Positions 37,392 to 49,410 of a stretch of DNA of 64,000 nt are shown piece by piece. The notes under the pieces were generated by a model. It did not search any database and had not been told where the DNA came from. It was given only the letters and a program-made list of their open reading frames with translations. Within the stretch, counting starts at the first letter, position 1; every line of letters starts with the position of its first letter. Origin of the DNA: Pseudorhodoferax sp. Leaf274 (lineage in GTDB: Bacteria; Pseudomonadota; Gammaproteobacteria; Burkholderiales; Burkholderiaceae_C); assembly GCF_001422445.1 (NCBI RefSeq), contig NZ_LMNA01000025.1:63061-127060 (forward strand). The letters run 5' to 3'. A program made the position numbers and the translations under genes.

Positions 37392-37479
37392 TGCCGGCTT
37401 TCCTGCCAGAGGCGGACCGCCAAGCCCAGTCAGCGCTTGCCCGGCCGCCGCCCGCCCACCACCCACAGGCCGCCACAAC

Positions 37480-40400
37480 GTGACCTCGCACCCGATCCAG
37501 CTCGAAGGCGGCAACGCCCTGAGCGACTTCCGCGTCCAGCAACTGCTTCCCCGCCTGCATGCGGTCCACGACAAGATCGCGGGGCTGGCGGCGCGCCATG
37601 TGCACCTGGTGCTGGCCGACACTGCACTGGCGCCGGCCGCCGCCGAGCGCCTGGCCGCGCTGCTGGACTATGGCGACCCGTACACGGGCCCCGCCGACGG
37701 GCCGGTGCTGGTGGTCACGCCGCGCCTGGGCACGGTCTCGCCCTGGGCGTCCAAGGCCACCGACATCGCCCACAACTGCGGCCTGCCCGTGCGCCGCGTG
37801 GAGCGCATCACCGAGTACCGGCTGGTGCTCAAGAGCGGCCTGCTGGGTGGCAAGCCCCAGCTGAGTGCCGAGCAGCTGCTGGCCATCGGCGACCTGCTGC
37901 ACGACCGCATGACCGAGAGCCTGCTGGCCGACCGCCAGCAGGCCCAGGGCCTGTTCGCCACGCTGGAAGCGGCGCCCATGGCCCGCGTGGACGTGCTGGG
38001 CGGTGGCCGCGGCGCGCTGGAGGAGGCCAACCGCACGTTCGGCCTGGCCCTGGCCGTGGACGAGATCGATTACCTGCTGGACGCCTTCACCAAGCTCGGC
38101 CGCAACCCGACCGACGTCGAACTGATGATGTTCGCCCAGGCCAACAGCGAACACTGCCGCCACAAGATCTTCAACGCCAAGTTCACGGTGGACGGCCAGG
38201 ACCAGGCGCTGAGCCTGTTCGGCATGATCCGCAACACGCACCAGCTGGCGCCCCAGCACACGGTGATCGCGTATGCCGACAACGCCTCGGTCATGGAAGG
38301 CGGCACGGTGCAGCGCTTCGTGGCGGGCGAGGGTGGGGCTTACGCAGGCCAGAGCGCGCTGCACCACGTGCTCATGAAGGTGGAGACGCACAACCACCCG
38401 ACGGCGATCTCGCCGTTTCCGGGTGCGTCCACGGGTGCGGGCGGCGAGATCCGCGACGAGGGCGCCACCGGCCGCGGCTCCAAGCCCAAGGCCGGCCTGA
38501 CCGGCTTCACGGTGTCCAAGCTCTGGCCCGATGCGGCCGACGTGGCCTATGGCAAGCCGGCCCACATCGCGAGCGCCCTGCAGATCATGACTGAGGGCCC
38601 GCTGGGCGGCGCGGCCTTCAACAACGAGTTCGGCCGGCCCAACCTGCTGGGCTATTTCCGCGAGTACGAGCAGACCGCGGCTTCCGACGTGGACAACCAG
38701 CGCCGCGGCTACCACAAGCCCATCATGATCGCGGGCGGCCTGGGCACCATCGCGGCCGACCAGACCAGCAAGATTGCCTTCCCGGCCGGCGCGCTGCTGA
38801 TCCAGCTGGGCGGCCCGGGCATGCGCATCGGCATGGGCGGCAGCGCGGCGAGCTCCATGGCCACGGGCGCCAACGCGGCCGAGCTGGACTTCGACTCGGT
38901 GCAGCGCGGCAACCCCGAGATCGAGCGCCGTGCGCAGGAAGTCATCAACCGCTGCTGGCAGCAGGGCGCGGAGAACCCGATCCTGGCGATCCACGACGTG
39001 GGTGCTGGCGGCCTGTCCAACGCCTTCCCCGAGCTGACCAACGACGCGGGCCGCGGCGCGCGCTTCGAGCTGTCGGCGGTGCCGCTCGAAGAGTCCGGCA
39101 TGGCGCCCAAGGAGATCTGGTGCAACGAGAGCCAGGAGCGCTATGTGCTGGCCATCGCGCCGGAATCGCTGGACCGCTTCGCGGCCTTCTGCGCGCGCGA
39201 ACGCTGCCCGTTCGCCGTGGTCGGCCGCGCCACCGAGGAGCGCCAGCTGGTGCTGGCGGCCGACGACGCGCCCGTCGACATGCCCATGGAAGTGCTGCTC
39301 GGCAAGCCGCCCAAGATGCACCGCGAGGTGCAGACCGTGGCCCGCAAGTTCGCTCCGCTGGATCTGAACGGCGTGGATCTGCAGAAGGCCGTCATCGACG
39401 TGCTGGCGCACCCGACCGTGGCGTCCAAGCGCTTCCTGATCACCATCGGCGACCGCACCGTGGGCGGCCTGTCGCACCGCGACCAGATGGTCGGCCCCTG
39501 GCAGGTGCCCGTGGCCGACTGCGCCGTGACGCTGGCCGACTACGCCGGTTTCGCGGGCGAGGCCATGTCCATGGGCGAGCGCACGCCGCTGGCGGTGATC
39601 GACGCACCGGCTTCGGGCCGCATGGCGGTGGCAGAAGCCATCACCAACCTGCTGGCCGCCCCCATCGCGCTGCCGCGCGTGAAACTCTCGGCCAACTGGA
39701 TGGCCGCCTGCGGCCAGCCCGGCGAAGACGCCGCCCTGTACGCCACCGTCAAGGCCGTGGGCATGGAGCTGTGCCCGGCGCTGGGCATCTCGATCCCGGT
39801 CGGCAAGGATTCGCTGTCCATGCGCACGCAGTGGCAGGACGGCGCCGAGAAGAAGCAGGTCAGCGCGCCCGTGAGCCTGATCGTCTCGGCCTTCGCCACG
39901 CTGGCCGACGTGCGCGGCACGCTGACGCCGCAGCTGGATGCGACCGAGGCCGACAGCACGCTGGTGCTGGTGGACCTGGGGAGAGGCCAGCACCGCATGG
40001 GCGGCAGCATCCTGGCGCAGACGCTGGGCCAGGTAGGTGATGCCGCACCGGACCTGGACGTGCCGCAGGACCTCGTGAACCTGGTCAACGCCGTCAACGA
40101 ACTCCGCGGCCAGGGCCGCATCCTGGCCTACCACGACCGCAGCGACGGCGGCCTGCTGGCCTCCGTCTGCGAAATGGCCTTTGCCGGCCATGTGGGCGTG
40201 GCGCTCAACGTGGACCTCCTGGTCACCGAAGGCGACGGCATCAGCGACAGCCGGGCCGAATACGGCGACGCCAAGAACTGGGCCAGCCAGGTCTCGGCGC
40301 GCCGCGAGGAGCTCACGCTCAAGGCCTTGTTCAGCGAAGAGCTGGGTGTGGTGCTGCAGGTGCGCACGGCCGAGCGCAACGAGGTCATGCAGGTGCTGCG

Positions 40401-41463
40401 CGCGCATGGCCTGTCCAAGTGGAGCCACTTCATCGGCAAGACGCGGCCCGCGGGCGGCGCCATCGAGGTCGGCGTGGGCGAGGTGCAGGTCTGGCGCGAC
40501 ACCAAGGCGGTCTTCTCGGCCAAGCTGGCCGACCTGCACCAGGTCTGGGACAGCGTCAGCTGGAAGATCTGCCAGCAGCGCGACAACCCGGCCGGCGCCG
40601 ATGCCGAGCATGCGGCCGCCGGTGCGGCCGGCGATCCGGGCCTGCAGGTGGCCTTGAACTTCATGCCGACCACGGCCGTGGCACCGGCGCTGCTGCAGCG
40701 CCGGCCCAAGGTGGCCGTGCTGCGCGAGCAGGGCGTCAACTCGCATGTGGAGATGGCCTGGGCCTTCACCCAGGCCGGCTTCGAAGCCTTCGACGTGCAC
40801 ATGACCGACCTGCAGGCCGGCCGCTTCGACCTGGCCGACTTCCAGGGCGTGGTGGCCTGCGGTGGCTTCAGCTACGGCGACACGCTGGGCGCGGGCATCG
40901 GCTGGGCACGCTCCATCACCTTCCACGAGCGCCTGTCGGCGCAGTTCCAGGCCTTCTTCGGCCGCGGCGACACCTTCGGCCTGGGCGTGTGCAACGGCTG
41001 CCAGATGTTCGCCGAGCTGGCCGACATCATCCCGGGCGCGCAGGACTGGCCGCGCTTCACGACCAACCGCAGCGAGCGCTTCGAGGCGCGGCTGTCGCAG
41101 GTGGAAGTGCTGGAATCGCCCAGCCTGTTCTTCAAGGGCATGGCCGGCAGCCGGCTGCCGATCGCGGTGGCGCACGGCGAAGGCTTTGCCAACTTCGCGC
41201 GGCGCGGCAACGCGGCCAAGGCCATCGCGGCCATGCGCTTCACCGACCACCACGGCCAGCCGACCGAGGCCTACCCGTTCAACCCGAACGGCAGCCCGCA
41301 AGGCCTGACCGCCGTGACCACGGCCGACGGCCGCTTCACGGCCATGATGCCGCACCCCGAGCGCGTGTTCCGCAACATCCAAATGAGCTGGACCTCTGGC
41401 GACCAGAGCGCCACCAGCCCCTGGATGGAGCTGTGGCACAACGCGCGGCGCTGGGTGGGTTGA
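37480..41463 (+). CDS. purL: Phosphoribosylformylglycinamidine synthase PurL
   Basis: Large single-chain enzyme (1327 residues) of purine synthesis that makes FGAM from FGAR, glutamine and ATP. The N-terminal PurS-like part leads to the synthetase domains ([52 protein letters not shown]-like [18 protein letters not shown]). The C-terminal class I glutaminase starts at [21 protein letters not shown], with nucleophile Cys in [12 protein letters not shown] and the His-Glu pair in [10 protein letters not shown]. It starts at GTG. It is divergent from map and ends 16 bp before the convergent moaA. Confidence 0.97.
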   Translation: MTSHPIQLEGGNALSDFRVQQLLPRLHAVHDKIAGLAARHVHLVLADTALAPAAAERLAALLDYGDPYTGPADGPVLVVTPRLGTVSPWASKATDIAHNCGLPVRRVERITEYRLVLKSGLLGGKPQLSAEQLLAIGDLLHDRMTESLLADRQQAQGLFATLEAAPMARVDVLGGGRGALEEANRTFGLALAVDEIDYLLDAFTKLGRNPTDVELMMFAQANSEHCRHKIFNAKFTVDGQDQALSLFGMIRNTHQLAPQHTVIAYADNASVMEGGTVQRFVAGEGGAYAGQSALHHVLMKVETHNHPTAISPFPGASTGAGGEIRDEGATGRGSKPKAGLTGFTVSKLWPDAADVAYGKPAHIASALQIMTEGPLGGAAFNNEFGRPNLLGYFREYEQTAASDVDNQRRGYHKPIMIAGGLGTIAADQTSKIAFPAGALLIQLGGPGMRIGMGGSAASSMATGANAAELDFDSVQRGNPEIERRAQEVINRCWQQGAENPILAIHDVGAGGLSNAFPELTNDAGRGARFELSAVPLEESGMAPKEIWCNESQERYVLAIAPESLDRFAAFCARERCPFAVVGRATEERQLVLAADDAPVDMPMEVLLGKPPKMHREVQTVARKFAPLDLNGVDLQKAVIDVLAHPTVASKRFLITIGDRTVGGLSHRDQMVGPWQVPVADCAVTLADYAGFAGEAMSMGERTPLAVIDAPASGRMAVAEAITNLLAAPIALPRVKLSANWMAACGQPGEDAALYATVKAVGMELCPALGISIPVGKDSLSMRTQWQDGAEKKQVSAPVSLIVSAFATLADVRGTLTPQLDATEADSTLVLVDLGRGQHRMGGSILAQTLGQVGDAAPDLDVPQDLVNLVNAVNELRGQGRILAYHDRSDGGLLASVCEMAFAGHVGVALNVDLLVTEGDGISDSRAEYGDAKNWASQVSARREELTLKALFSEELGVVLQVRTAERNEVMQVLRAHGLSKWSHFIGKTRPAGGAIEVGVGEVQVWRDTKAVFSAKLADLHQVWDSVSWKICQQRDNPAGADAEHAAAGAAGDPGLQVALNFMPTTAVAPALLQRRPKVAVLREQGVNSHVEMAWAFTQAGFEAFDVHMTDLQAGRFDLADFQGVVACGGFSYGDTLGAGIGWARSITFHERLSAQFQAFFGRGDTFGLGVCNGCQMFAELADIIPGAQDWPRFTTNRSERFEARLSQVEVLESPSLFFKGMAGSRLPIAVAHGEGFANFARRGNAAKAIAAMRFTDHHGQPTEAYPFNPNGSPQGLTAVTTADGRFTAMMPHPERVFRNIQMSWTSGDQSATSPWMELWHNARRWVG

Positions 41464-41479
41464 GCGCGGCGGCGGCGGC

Positions 41480-42583
41480 TCAGCCGCCGATGTAGCTCAT
41501 CTCGATGCGTTTCTCGGTCGGCGCCAGCATGCCGGCGCCGCGCAGCTGCGAGTAGCGGTCGCTGCGGTTGTGCCAGATGCCGGCGATGGCCTGCGTGATC
41601 TGCCCGTCGGACGCGCCACCGCGCAGCAGGCTGCGCAGGTCGTGGCCGCGGCTGGCGAACAGGCACAGGTAGAGCTGGCCTTCGGTCGACAGCCGCGCAC
41701 GGCTGCAGTCGTGGCAAAAGGCCTGGGTGACGCTGCTGATCACGCCGATCTCGCCCGCGCCATCGGCATAGCCCCAGCGCTGTGCGGTCTCTCCGGGTGC
41801 CGACGGTTCGAGCGCCACCAGCGGCAGCTCGGCCGACAGGTGTTGCACCACCTCGGCCGAGGGCATGACCTCGCGCATGCGCCAGCCGTTGGTGGCGCCC
41901 ACGTCCATGTACTCGATGAAGCGCAGCACCACGCCCGTGCCGCGGAAGTGCCGCGCCATCGGCACGATCTCCTGCTCGTTGGTGCCGCGCTTGACGACCA
42001 TGTTGACCTTGAGCGGGCCGAGCCCGGCCCGCTGCGCCGCCTCGATGCCGCGCAGCACATCGGCGACCGGGAAGTCGACATCGTTCATGCGCCGGAACAC
42101 GGCGTCGTCCAGCCCGTCCAGGCTCACGGTCACGCGGTTCAGGCCAGCCGCCTTGAGGCTGGCGGCCTTGCGCGCCAGCAGCGAGCCATTGGTCGTGAGG
42201 GTCAGGTCCAGCGGCTCGCCATCGGGCGTGCGCAGCGCGGCGAGCTGCTCGACCAGCACCTCGATGTTCTTGCGCAGCAGCGGCTCGCCACCGGTCAGCC
42301 GGATCTTGCGCACGCCCTGGGCCACGAACAGCCGCGCCAGCCGTGCGATCTCCTCGAAGTTCAGCAGCGCGCTGTGCGGCAGGTAGGGGTAGTCCTTGCC
42401 GAAGACTTCCTTGGGCATGCAGTAGCTGCAGCGGAAGTTGCAGCGGTCGGTCACGCTGATGCGCAGGTCGTGCAGTGGGCGCTGGAGCTGGTCGCGAAGC
42501 GTGCCGGCCTCGTCGCCCATCGCGTACGGCAGCACCGGCCAGGATGCGGCTTCGGCGATGAGAGGGATGACGCGGTGGACCAT
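41480..42583 (-). CDS. moaA: GTP 3',8-cyclase MoaA
   Basis: Radical SAM enzyme for the first step of molybdenum cofactor synthesis. It has 367 residues. The N-terminal [4Fe-4S] cluster is bound by Cys48, Cys52 and Cys55 (CNFRCSYC). The C-terminal cluster uses [18 protein letters not shown]. The GTP/SAM motif TGGEPLLR is present, and the protein ends in the family's Gly-Gly (SYIGG). ATG at 42583 was chosen over an upstream in-frame start, because the longer frame would run through the Fur-box promoter region of the divergent gene. No other moa genes are adjacent. Confidence 0.96.
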   Translation of the reverse strand: MVHRVIPLIAEAASWPVLPYAMGDEAGTLRDQLQRPLHDLRISVTDRCNFRCSYCMPKEVFGKDYPYLPHSALLNFEEIARLARLFVAQGVRKIRLTGGEPLLRKNIEVLVEQLAALRTPDGEPLDLTLTTNGSLLARKAASLKAAGLNRVTVSLDGLDDAVFRRMNDVDFPVADVLRGIEAAQRAGLGPLKVNMVVKRGTNEQEIVPMARHFRGTGVVLRFIEYMDVGATNGWRMREVMPSAEVVQHLSAELPLVALEPSAPGETAQRWGYADGAGEIGVISSVTQAFCHDCSRARLSTEGQLYLCLFASRGHDLRSLLRGGASDGQITQAIAGIWHNRSDRYSQLRGAGMLAPTEKRIEMSYIGG

Positions 42584-42638
42584 CGCGGGATTGTGCCGCA
42601 GCGACTGGGGGAACTCCCCGGCGTGTGGACAACAGTAT

Positions 42639-42653
42639 TGAGAGTTATTATCA
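42639..42653. promoter_or_regulatory. Fur box upstream of the sodA operon
   Basis: TGAGAGT-T-ATTATCA matches the 7-1-7 Fur consensus TGATAAT-N-ATTATCA at 12 of 14 positions, with the right half perfect. It lies 65 bp before the small gene at 42718, in the divergent gap with moaA. Iron-dependent Fur repression is inferred; the Pseudomonas aeruginosa fumC-orfX-sodM operon is known to be under Fur. Confidence 0.75.
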
Positions 42654-42717
42654 TCTGAACGCCCAAGTACGCACGCTTTGTCCACGCAAAGGGCCCCCAA
42701 AGCATGGAGGCTTGCGC

Positions 42718-43185
42718 ATGGATCTTTACACCGTCACTTCCCGAACCGCTGGCGACATGCTCTCGCCATGGCATGCGGTCATGGCCCGCGGCACCGCCGC
42801 CGCGCGGCAAGGCCAGGTGTTGCTCGCCATGGCCAGTTTCCAGGAGGCGCTGGGCATCGCGCGCGGGCTGCTCGCGGTGCCTGGGGCGCGCAGCGACGAC
42901 TGCGTGGCTGCGCTGGTGGTTTCGCACCACAACCTCGCCGAAGTCCAGGCCGATGCCGGCGGCAACGACCTGGCCGCGGCCCAGCTGGCGCTGGCGCACG
43001 AAACCCTCATGCATCTGCTGTGCGATCCCGCCACCGATGGGGTGCTGCGACAGGCGGCGCTGCGCCACAGCCGCGAGACGCATGCCGCCTTGCTGCTGTA
43101 CCTCCAGGCCAACGGCCCGCATCCCGCGATTGCACGTGCCTTGCGCGCCGGCTGCCTGGGCATGGCGGTGGGGCCCCTGCACTGA
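42718..43185 (+). CDS. Hypothetical protein of the sodA operon (OrfX-like)
   Basis: Protein of 155 residues, Ala- and Leu-rich and almost all helical, with no signal peptide or membrane segment. The stretch [20 protein letters not shown] reads like a TPR-type helix pair. A strong GGAGG lies 7 bp before the ATG. It is followed 31 bp later by Mn-type sodA and then a ZIP transporter, in the same position as orfX (PA4469) in the Fur-regulated P. aeruginosa operon fumC-orfX-sodM. The function is unknown; homology to OrfX is proposed from context and size. Confidence 0.75.
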   Translation: MDLYTVTSRTAGDMLSPWHAVMARGTAAARQGQVLLAMASFQEALGIARGLLAVPGARSDDCVAALVVSHHNLAEVQADAGGNDLAAAQLALAHETLMHLLCDPATDGVLRQAALRHSRETHAALLLYLQANGPHPAIARALRAGCLGMAVGPLH

Positions 43186-43216
43186 TCTTTCTCTTCCAAA
43201 CCACAGGACAGCACCC

Positions 43217-43846
43217 ATGCCCTACGCCTTGCCGGCCCTGCCATACGCCTACACCGCGCTCGAACCCCATATCGATGCGCAGACCATGGAAATCCACCAC
43301 ACCAAGCACCACCAGACCTACATCACCAACCTGAACAATGCGGTGCAGGGCACGGAATGGGCCGAGGTGCCGATCGACGAGCTGGTCGCCAAGGCCGCCA
43401 CGCTGCCCGAGAACCTGCAGACGGTGGTGCGCAACAACGGCGGCGGCCATGCCAACCACAGCCTGTTCTGGACCGTCATGTCGCCACAGGGCGGCGGCGA
43501 GCCCACGGGCGAGCTGGCGCAGGCGATCCAGGCCGACCTGGGCGGCTTTGCGAACTTCAAGGACGCATTCACGCGCGCTGCGCTGACGCGCTTTGGCAGC
43601 GGCTGGGCGTGGCTCAGCGTTGCGCCGCACGGCAAGCTCGTGGTCGAGAGCAGCGCCAACCAGGACAGCCCGCTGATGGCCGGCTGGCTGTCTGGCAACA
43701 CGCCGATCCTGGGGCTGGACGTGTGGGAGCACGCCTACTACCTCCAGTACCAGAACCGCCGGCCGGAGTACATCCAGGCGTTCTTCAACGTGGTGGACTG
43801 GACCGAGGTGTCGGGCCGCTTCGCCGCCGCCCGCCGGCCGCGCTGA
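43217..43846 (+). CDS. sodA: Superoxide dismutase, Mn-type (SodA/SodM)
   Basis: Converts superoxide to oxygen and hydrogen peroxide in the cytoplasm. It has 209 residues. Metal ligands are His in [12 protein letters not shown], His in [10 protein letters not shown], and Asp/His in [22 protein letters not shown]. The Gly-Gly-Gly-His segment ([13 protein letters not shown]) and the ANQDSPLM motif indicate the Mn rather than Fe type. It is very like P. aeruginosa SodM. Mn-SOD under Fur makes sense: it replaces the Fe enzyme when iron is scarce. Confidence 0.95.
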   Translation: MPYALPALPYAYTALEPHIDAQTMEIHHTKHHQTYITNLNNAVQGTEWAEVPIDELVAKAATLPENLQTVVRNNGGGHANHSLFWTVMSPQGGGEPTGELAQAIQADLGGFANFKDAFTRAALTRFGSGWAWLSVAPHGKLVVESSANQDSPLMAGWLSGNTPILGLDVWEHAYYLQYQNRRPEYIQAFFNVVDWTEVSGRFAAARRPR

Positions 43847-43864
43847 ACCTTGAAAGGCAAGCCG

Positions 43865-44773
43865 ATGCACGATACGCAGTCCCACGGCCAGCCCGCTTTC
43901 GGCAACGGCGCATTGCGTCCGCGCAAGCTGCTGGGCTGGTGCATCCTGTTCGCGGGCCTGGTCTTGCCCTTCGGGCATCTGCTGCAATGGATCCTGGCCG
44001 ACCCGGTGCTGGCCGCCGCGCTGCAGGCCGGCTCCGTGGCCGCGCTGGCCACGGCACTGGGGACGGTGCCCGTGCTGCTGTCGCAGCGCCTGTCGGACCG
44101 CGCACAGGACACGCTGTTCGGCTTCGGCGCGGGCGTCATGCTGGCCGCCTGCGCGTTCTCGCTCATCATCCCGGGCCTGGCCGCCGCCAATGCTGCCGGT
44201 GCCGGGCCCTGGCGCGCGGGCATGACCATGGGCGCTGCCATCCTGCTGGGCGGCATCGTGCTGCTGGCGCTGGAGCGCTGGCTGCCGCACGAGCACTTCA
44301 TCAAGGGCAAGGAGGGGCCGCAGGCGCGCACGCTCAAGCGCACCTGGCTGTTCGTGTTCGCGATCGCGCTGCACAACCTGCCCGAAGGCCTGGCCATTGG
44401 CGTCGGCTTCGCCGGTACCGACCCGATGCGCGCGGCGGCGCTGGCCACCGGCATCGCCATTCAGGATGTGCCGGAAGGCCTGGTCGTGGCCGTGGCGCTG
44501 CTGGCCGCCGGCTACAAGCGCAGCCTGGCCGTGGGGCTGGGCATGGCCTCTGGCCTGGTCGAGCCGGTCGGCGCCGTGCTCGGGGCCGCCGTCATCAGCT
44601 ACTCGACCCTGCTTCTGCCCTGGGGACTGGGCTTCGCGGCCGGCGCCATGCTGTTCGTGATCAGCCACGAGATCATTCCCGAGTCGCACCGCAAGGGCCA
44701 CGAGGCCTGGGCCACCGGCGGGCTGATGCTGGGCTTCGTGCTCATGATGCTGCTGGACACCGCCCTGGGCTGA
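43865..44773 (+). CDS. ZIP family metal transporter
   Basis: Inner-membrane divalent cation importer of 302 residues with about eight hydrophobic segments. The metal-site helices are ALHNLPEGLAIGVGFAG and AIQDVPEGLVVAVALLAAGY (helices IV and V of the family), and HEIIPESHRKGHE is also conserved. It starts 18 bp after sodA and is probably in the same operon, as PA4467 is with sodM in P. aeruginosa. Supplying Mn (or Zn) for the dismutase under iron limitation is a reasonable inference. Confidence 0.9.
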   Translation: MHDTQSHGQPAFGNGALRPRKLLGWCILFAGLVLPFGHLLQWILADPVLAAALQAGSVAALATALGTVPVLLSQRLSDRAQDTLFGFGAGVMLAACAFSLIIPGLAAANAAGAGPWRAGMTMGAAILLGGIVLLALERWLPHEHFIKGKEGPQARTLKRTWLFVFAIALHNLPEGLAIGVGFAGTDPMRAAALATGIAIQDVPEGLVVAVALLAAGYKRSLAVGLGMASGLVEPVGAVLGAAVISYSTLLLPWGLGFAAGAMLFVISHEIIPESHRKGHEAWATGGLMLGFVLMMLLDTALG

Positions 44774-44778
44774 CGGAC

Positions 44779-46212
44779 TCAGCCGTGGCGCACCGCCACG
44801 GTCTTGAGCACGGTGAAACCGTACAGCGCCTCGAAGCCCTTCTCGCGGCCGTGGCCTGAGCTCTTGACGCCCCCGAAGGGCAGTTCCACGCCGCCGCCGG
44901 CCCCGTAGTTGTTGATGAAGACCTGGCCGCTGCGCACTCCGCGCGCCATGCGGAACTGGCGTGCGCCGTCGCGTGTCCACACACCCGCCACCAGGCCGAA
45001 CTGCGTGGCGTTGGCCAGCTCCAGGGCATGCTCTTCGTCACGGAAGGCCATCGCCGCCAGCACCGGCCCGAACACCTCCTCCTGCGCCAGCCGGTGGTCC
45101 ACCGGCACGTCGCGCAGCAGCGTGGGCGCCTGGTAGTAGCCGGTCTCTGGCGCCTCGTCGACCACGCGGCCCTGGGCCACGACCGGGATGTCGGCCGTGT
45201 GGGCGTCCGACAGGAAATCCCAGACGCGCTGCTGCTGCGAGGCGCGGATCAGCGGGCCCACGTCCAGGTCCATGGCGGCGGGGCCGACGCGCAGGTTCTC
45301 GAACACCGCCGCCAGGCGTTCGAGCAGCGGTTCGTAGATGGACTGCTCGACCAGCAGCCGCGAACCCGCCGAGCAGGTCTGGCCCGCGTTCTGCACGATG
45401 GCGTTGACGATGGCCGGCACGGCCTGGTCCAGGTCGGCATCGGCAAAGACGATCTGCGGGCTCTTGCCGCCCAGTTCCAGCGTGACGGGGCAATGCCGCT
45501 CGGCCGCGGCCTGCTGGATCAGCGTGCCGACATTGGGGCTTCCCGTGAAGCTGATGTGGTCGATGCCGGGGTGGCGCGCCAGCGCGTCGCCGACCTCATG
45601 GCCGTAGCCGGTGACGATGTTGATGGCGCCGGCCGGAAAGCCGGCTTCGGCCGCGAGTTCGGCCACCCGCAGCAGCGACAGGCAGGCGTCCTCCGATGGC
45701 TTGACCACGCAGACGTTGCCCGCCGCCAGCGCGCCACCCACGCAGCGGCCGAAGATCTGCATGGGGTAGTTCCAGGGCACGATGTGGCCCGTCACGCCAT
45801 GGGGCTCGCGCCAGGTGAACACGCTGTAGCCGTTCTGGTAGGGGATGGTCTCGCCGTGCAGCTTGTCGCAGGCGCCGGCGTAGAACTCGAAGTAGCGCAC
45901 CAGCGCGACGGCGTCGGCGCGTGCCTGCTTGGTCGGCTTGCCGCAATCGCGTTGCTCCAGCGCCGCGAGTTCCTCGCCATGCTCTGCGATCTTCTCGGCC
46001 AGCCGCATGAGCAGGCGGCTGCGTTCGGCCGCCGACAGCTTGGCCCAGACCCCGTCGTAGCACTGGCGCGCAGCGCGCACCGCGGTGTCGATGTCCTGCG
46101 CGTTGCCGCGCTGGATCTCGTCGAAGGGCTGGCCGTCCGATGGGTCGATGACCGGGATGTTGCGGCCGGACGAGGAGGGGACGAAGGCGTTGGCGATGTA
46201 GTTCAGGGGCAT
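44779..46212 (-). CDS. Aldehyde dehydrogenase family protein (betaine-aldehyde dehydrogenase-like)
   Basis: NAD(P)-dependent aldehyde dehydrogenase of 477 residues. Visible are GHIVPWNYPMQIFG, the catalytic Glu in VTLELGGKSPQIVF, the catalytic Cys in QNAGQTCSAGSRLLV and FGPVLAAMAF. It resembles the betaine-aldehyde/gamma-aminobutyraldehyde group, but the substrate is not fixed by sequence. It stands alone, convergent with the ZIP gene (5 bp apart). Confidence 0.9.
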   Translation of the reverse strand: MPLNYIANAFVPSSSGRNIPVIDPSDGQPFDEIQRGNAQDIDTAVRAARQCYDGVWAKLSAAERSRLLMRLAEKIAEHGEELAALEQRDCGKPTKQARADAVALVRYFEFYAGACDKLHGETIPYQNGYSVFTWREPHGVTGHIVPWNYPMQIFGRCVGGALAAGNVCVVKPSEDACLSLLRVAELAAEAGFPAGAINIVTGYGHEVGDALARHPGIDHISFTGSPNVGTLIQQAAAERHCPVTLELGGKSPQIVFADADLDQAVPAIVNAIVQNAGQTCSAGSRLLVEQSIYEPLLERLAAVFENLRVGPAAMDLDVGPLIRASQQQRVWDFLSDAHTADIPVVAQGRVVDEAPETGYYQAPTLLRDVPVDHRLAQEEVFGPVLAAMAFRDEEHALELANATQFGLVAGVWTRDGARQFRMARGVRSGQVFINNYGAGGGVELPFGGVKSSGHGREKGFEALYGFTVLKTVAVRHG

Positions 46213-46233
46213 GGCGTCAGGGCGTGGAGCGGT

Positions 46234-46494
46234 TCAGGGGCAGATGATGTCGAGCCGGGGAAAGTCGTGGCGGTAACGCCCGGCATCACGTGTGAGCAGG
46301 CGCAGCCCCGCGACCACGGCGCGGGCGCCGATGCGCAAGCCAGGCAGCGCCGCGCGCGACCGGCCATCCGCGGGACCCGGCGCCGCACAGTAGGCCCGAA
46401 TGGCTTGGCCGGCCAGGAAAGCCGCACCCCAGAGCAGGGCAATCGCGGCTGCGCGCTCGACGCACAGGCTCAATTCGGCCAGCACGCAGCGCAT
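46234..46494 (-). pseudogene. vapC toxin relic (truncated PIN-domain protein)
   Basis: The 350-bp gap between the aldehyde dehydrogenase and hppA holds no intact gene. A minus-strand frame of 86 codons ends GLRIGARAVVAGLRLLTRDAG then RYRHDFPRLDIICP, the C-terminal half of VapC-type PIN-domain RNases (family pattern GAHAAVAGLxLLTRD...RYRTYFPxLxLI). The upstream AELSLCVERAA and AFLAGQAIRAY also fit. The N-terminal half with the first catalytic Asp is missing, and the usual LPDF is LPGL, losing another Asp. No vapB antitoxin is seen. It is a decayed toxin-antitoxin remnant. Confidence 0.65.
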
Positions 46495-46562
46495 GAATTC
46501 GTCGGGTGCTGCACGCGCCGCAACACCACACGGCCGTTGCGCAGCGACGCTTACGCCAGCGC

Positions 46563-48626
<2,064 letters not shown>

Positions 48627-48732
48627 AGAAAGTCTCTCCTCACGCTTGTTCTCGTTGCTCGAAAGGGCACAACGCACGCGGTGCCCCCGCTGCGTTGCTT
48701 CCTCGTCGTGCTCAGAACTCGTGCGAATGACG

Positions 48733-48751
48733 ATTGGCCAACCGGGCCAAT
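48733..48751. repeat. Inverted repeat in the hppA/ppa gap
   Basis: ATTGGCC (48733-48739) and GGCCAAT (48745-48751) form a perfect 7-bp inverted repeat around a 5-bp spacer, followed by AT-rich sequence. It lies mid-gap and could be an operator for one or both pyrophosphatase genes. Confidence 0.35.
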
Positions 48752-48863
48752 ATATAAGCAAATCTCGCAAACACTGTTGCATCGCAGCCTCGACCCGGAG
48801 CGCGCCCCCTAAAATCCGGGTTTGTCCCAGGCGTTCCCTTTTCTCAACTGCTCCGAAAGCACC

Positions 48864-49403
48864 ATGTCCCTCGACAAAGTCTCCCCCGGCAAGAACATCC
48901 CCGATGCGTTCAACGTGGTCATCGAGATTCCGATGAACGCCGACCCGATCAAGTACGAGGTGGACAAGGATTCCGGCGCGATCTTCGTGGACCGCTTCAT
49001 GACCACCGCCATGCACTACCCGAGCAACTACGGCTACGTGCCGCAGACGCTCAGCGGCGACGGCGACCCGGTGGACGTGCTGGTCATCACGCCGTACCCG
49101 CTGTTCCCCGGCGTGGTCGTTCCCTGCCGCCCGCTCGGCATCCTGATGATGGAAGACGAAGCCGGCGTGGACGGCAAGGTGCTGGCCGTGCCGACCGACA
49201 AGGTGCTGCCCATCTACACCCACTGGAAGAGCGTCCAGGACGTGAACCAGATGCGCCTGAAGGCCATCACGCACTTCTTCGAGCACTACAAGGACCTGGA
49301 GGCCGGCAAGTGGGTCAAGGTGCTGGGCTGGGAAGGCATCGACGCGGCCAAGAAGGAAGTGCTGGACGGCGTCGCCAACTACAAGAACAAGACCGGAGCC
49401 TGA
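48864..49403 (+). CDS. ppa: Inorganic pyrophosphatase (soluble, family I)
   Basis: Hydrolyses cytoplasmic pyrophosphate and so drives biosynthesis forward. It has 179 residues (E. coli 176). The family signature [10 protein letters not shown] is intact, with Asp metal ligands; [18 protein letters not shown] and [12 protein letters not shown] are typical. The start is ATG at 48864 (MSLDKVSPG). TAAAAT-CCGG at 48810-48819 may be its -10 region. It is followed 7 bp later by the trans-sulfuration gene. Confidence 0.96.
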   Translation: MSLDKVSPGKNIPDAFNVVIEIPMNADPIKYEVDKDSGAIFVDRFMTTAMHYPSNYGYVPQTLSGDGDPVDVLVITPYPLFPGVVVPCRPLGILMMEDEAGVDGKVLAVPTDKVLPIYTHWKSVQDVNQMRLKAITHFFEHYKDLEAGKWVKVLGWEGIDAAKKEVLDGVANYKNKTGA

Positions 49404-49410
49404 CCGCCCC

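Noticed and set aside
37351-41439. A very long open frame on the minus strand opposite purL (over 1300 codons)
   Set aside because: It is antisense to a fully recognisable purL, has low-complexity Arg/His/Gln/Ala composition and no domain; long antisense frames are expected in DNA this GC-rich.
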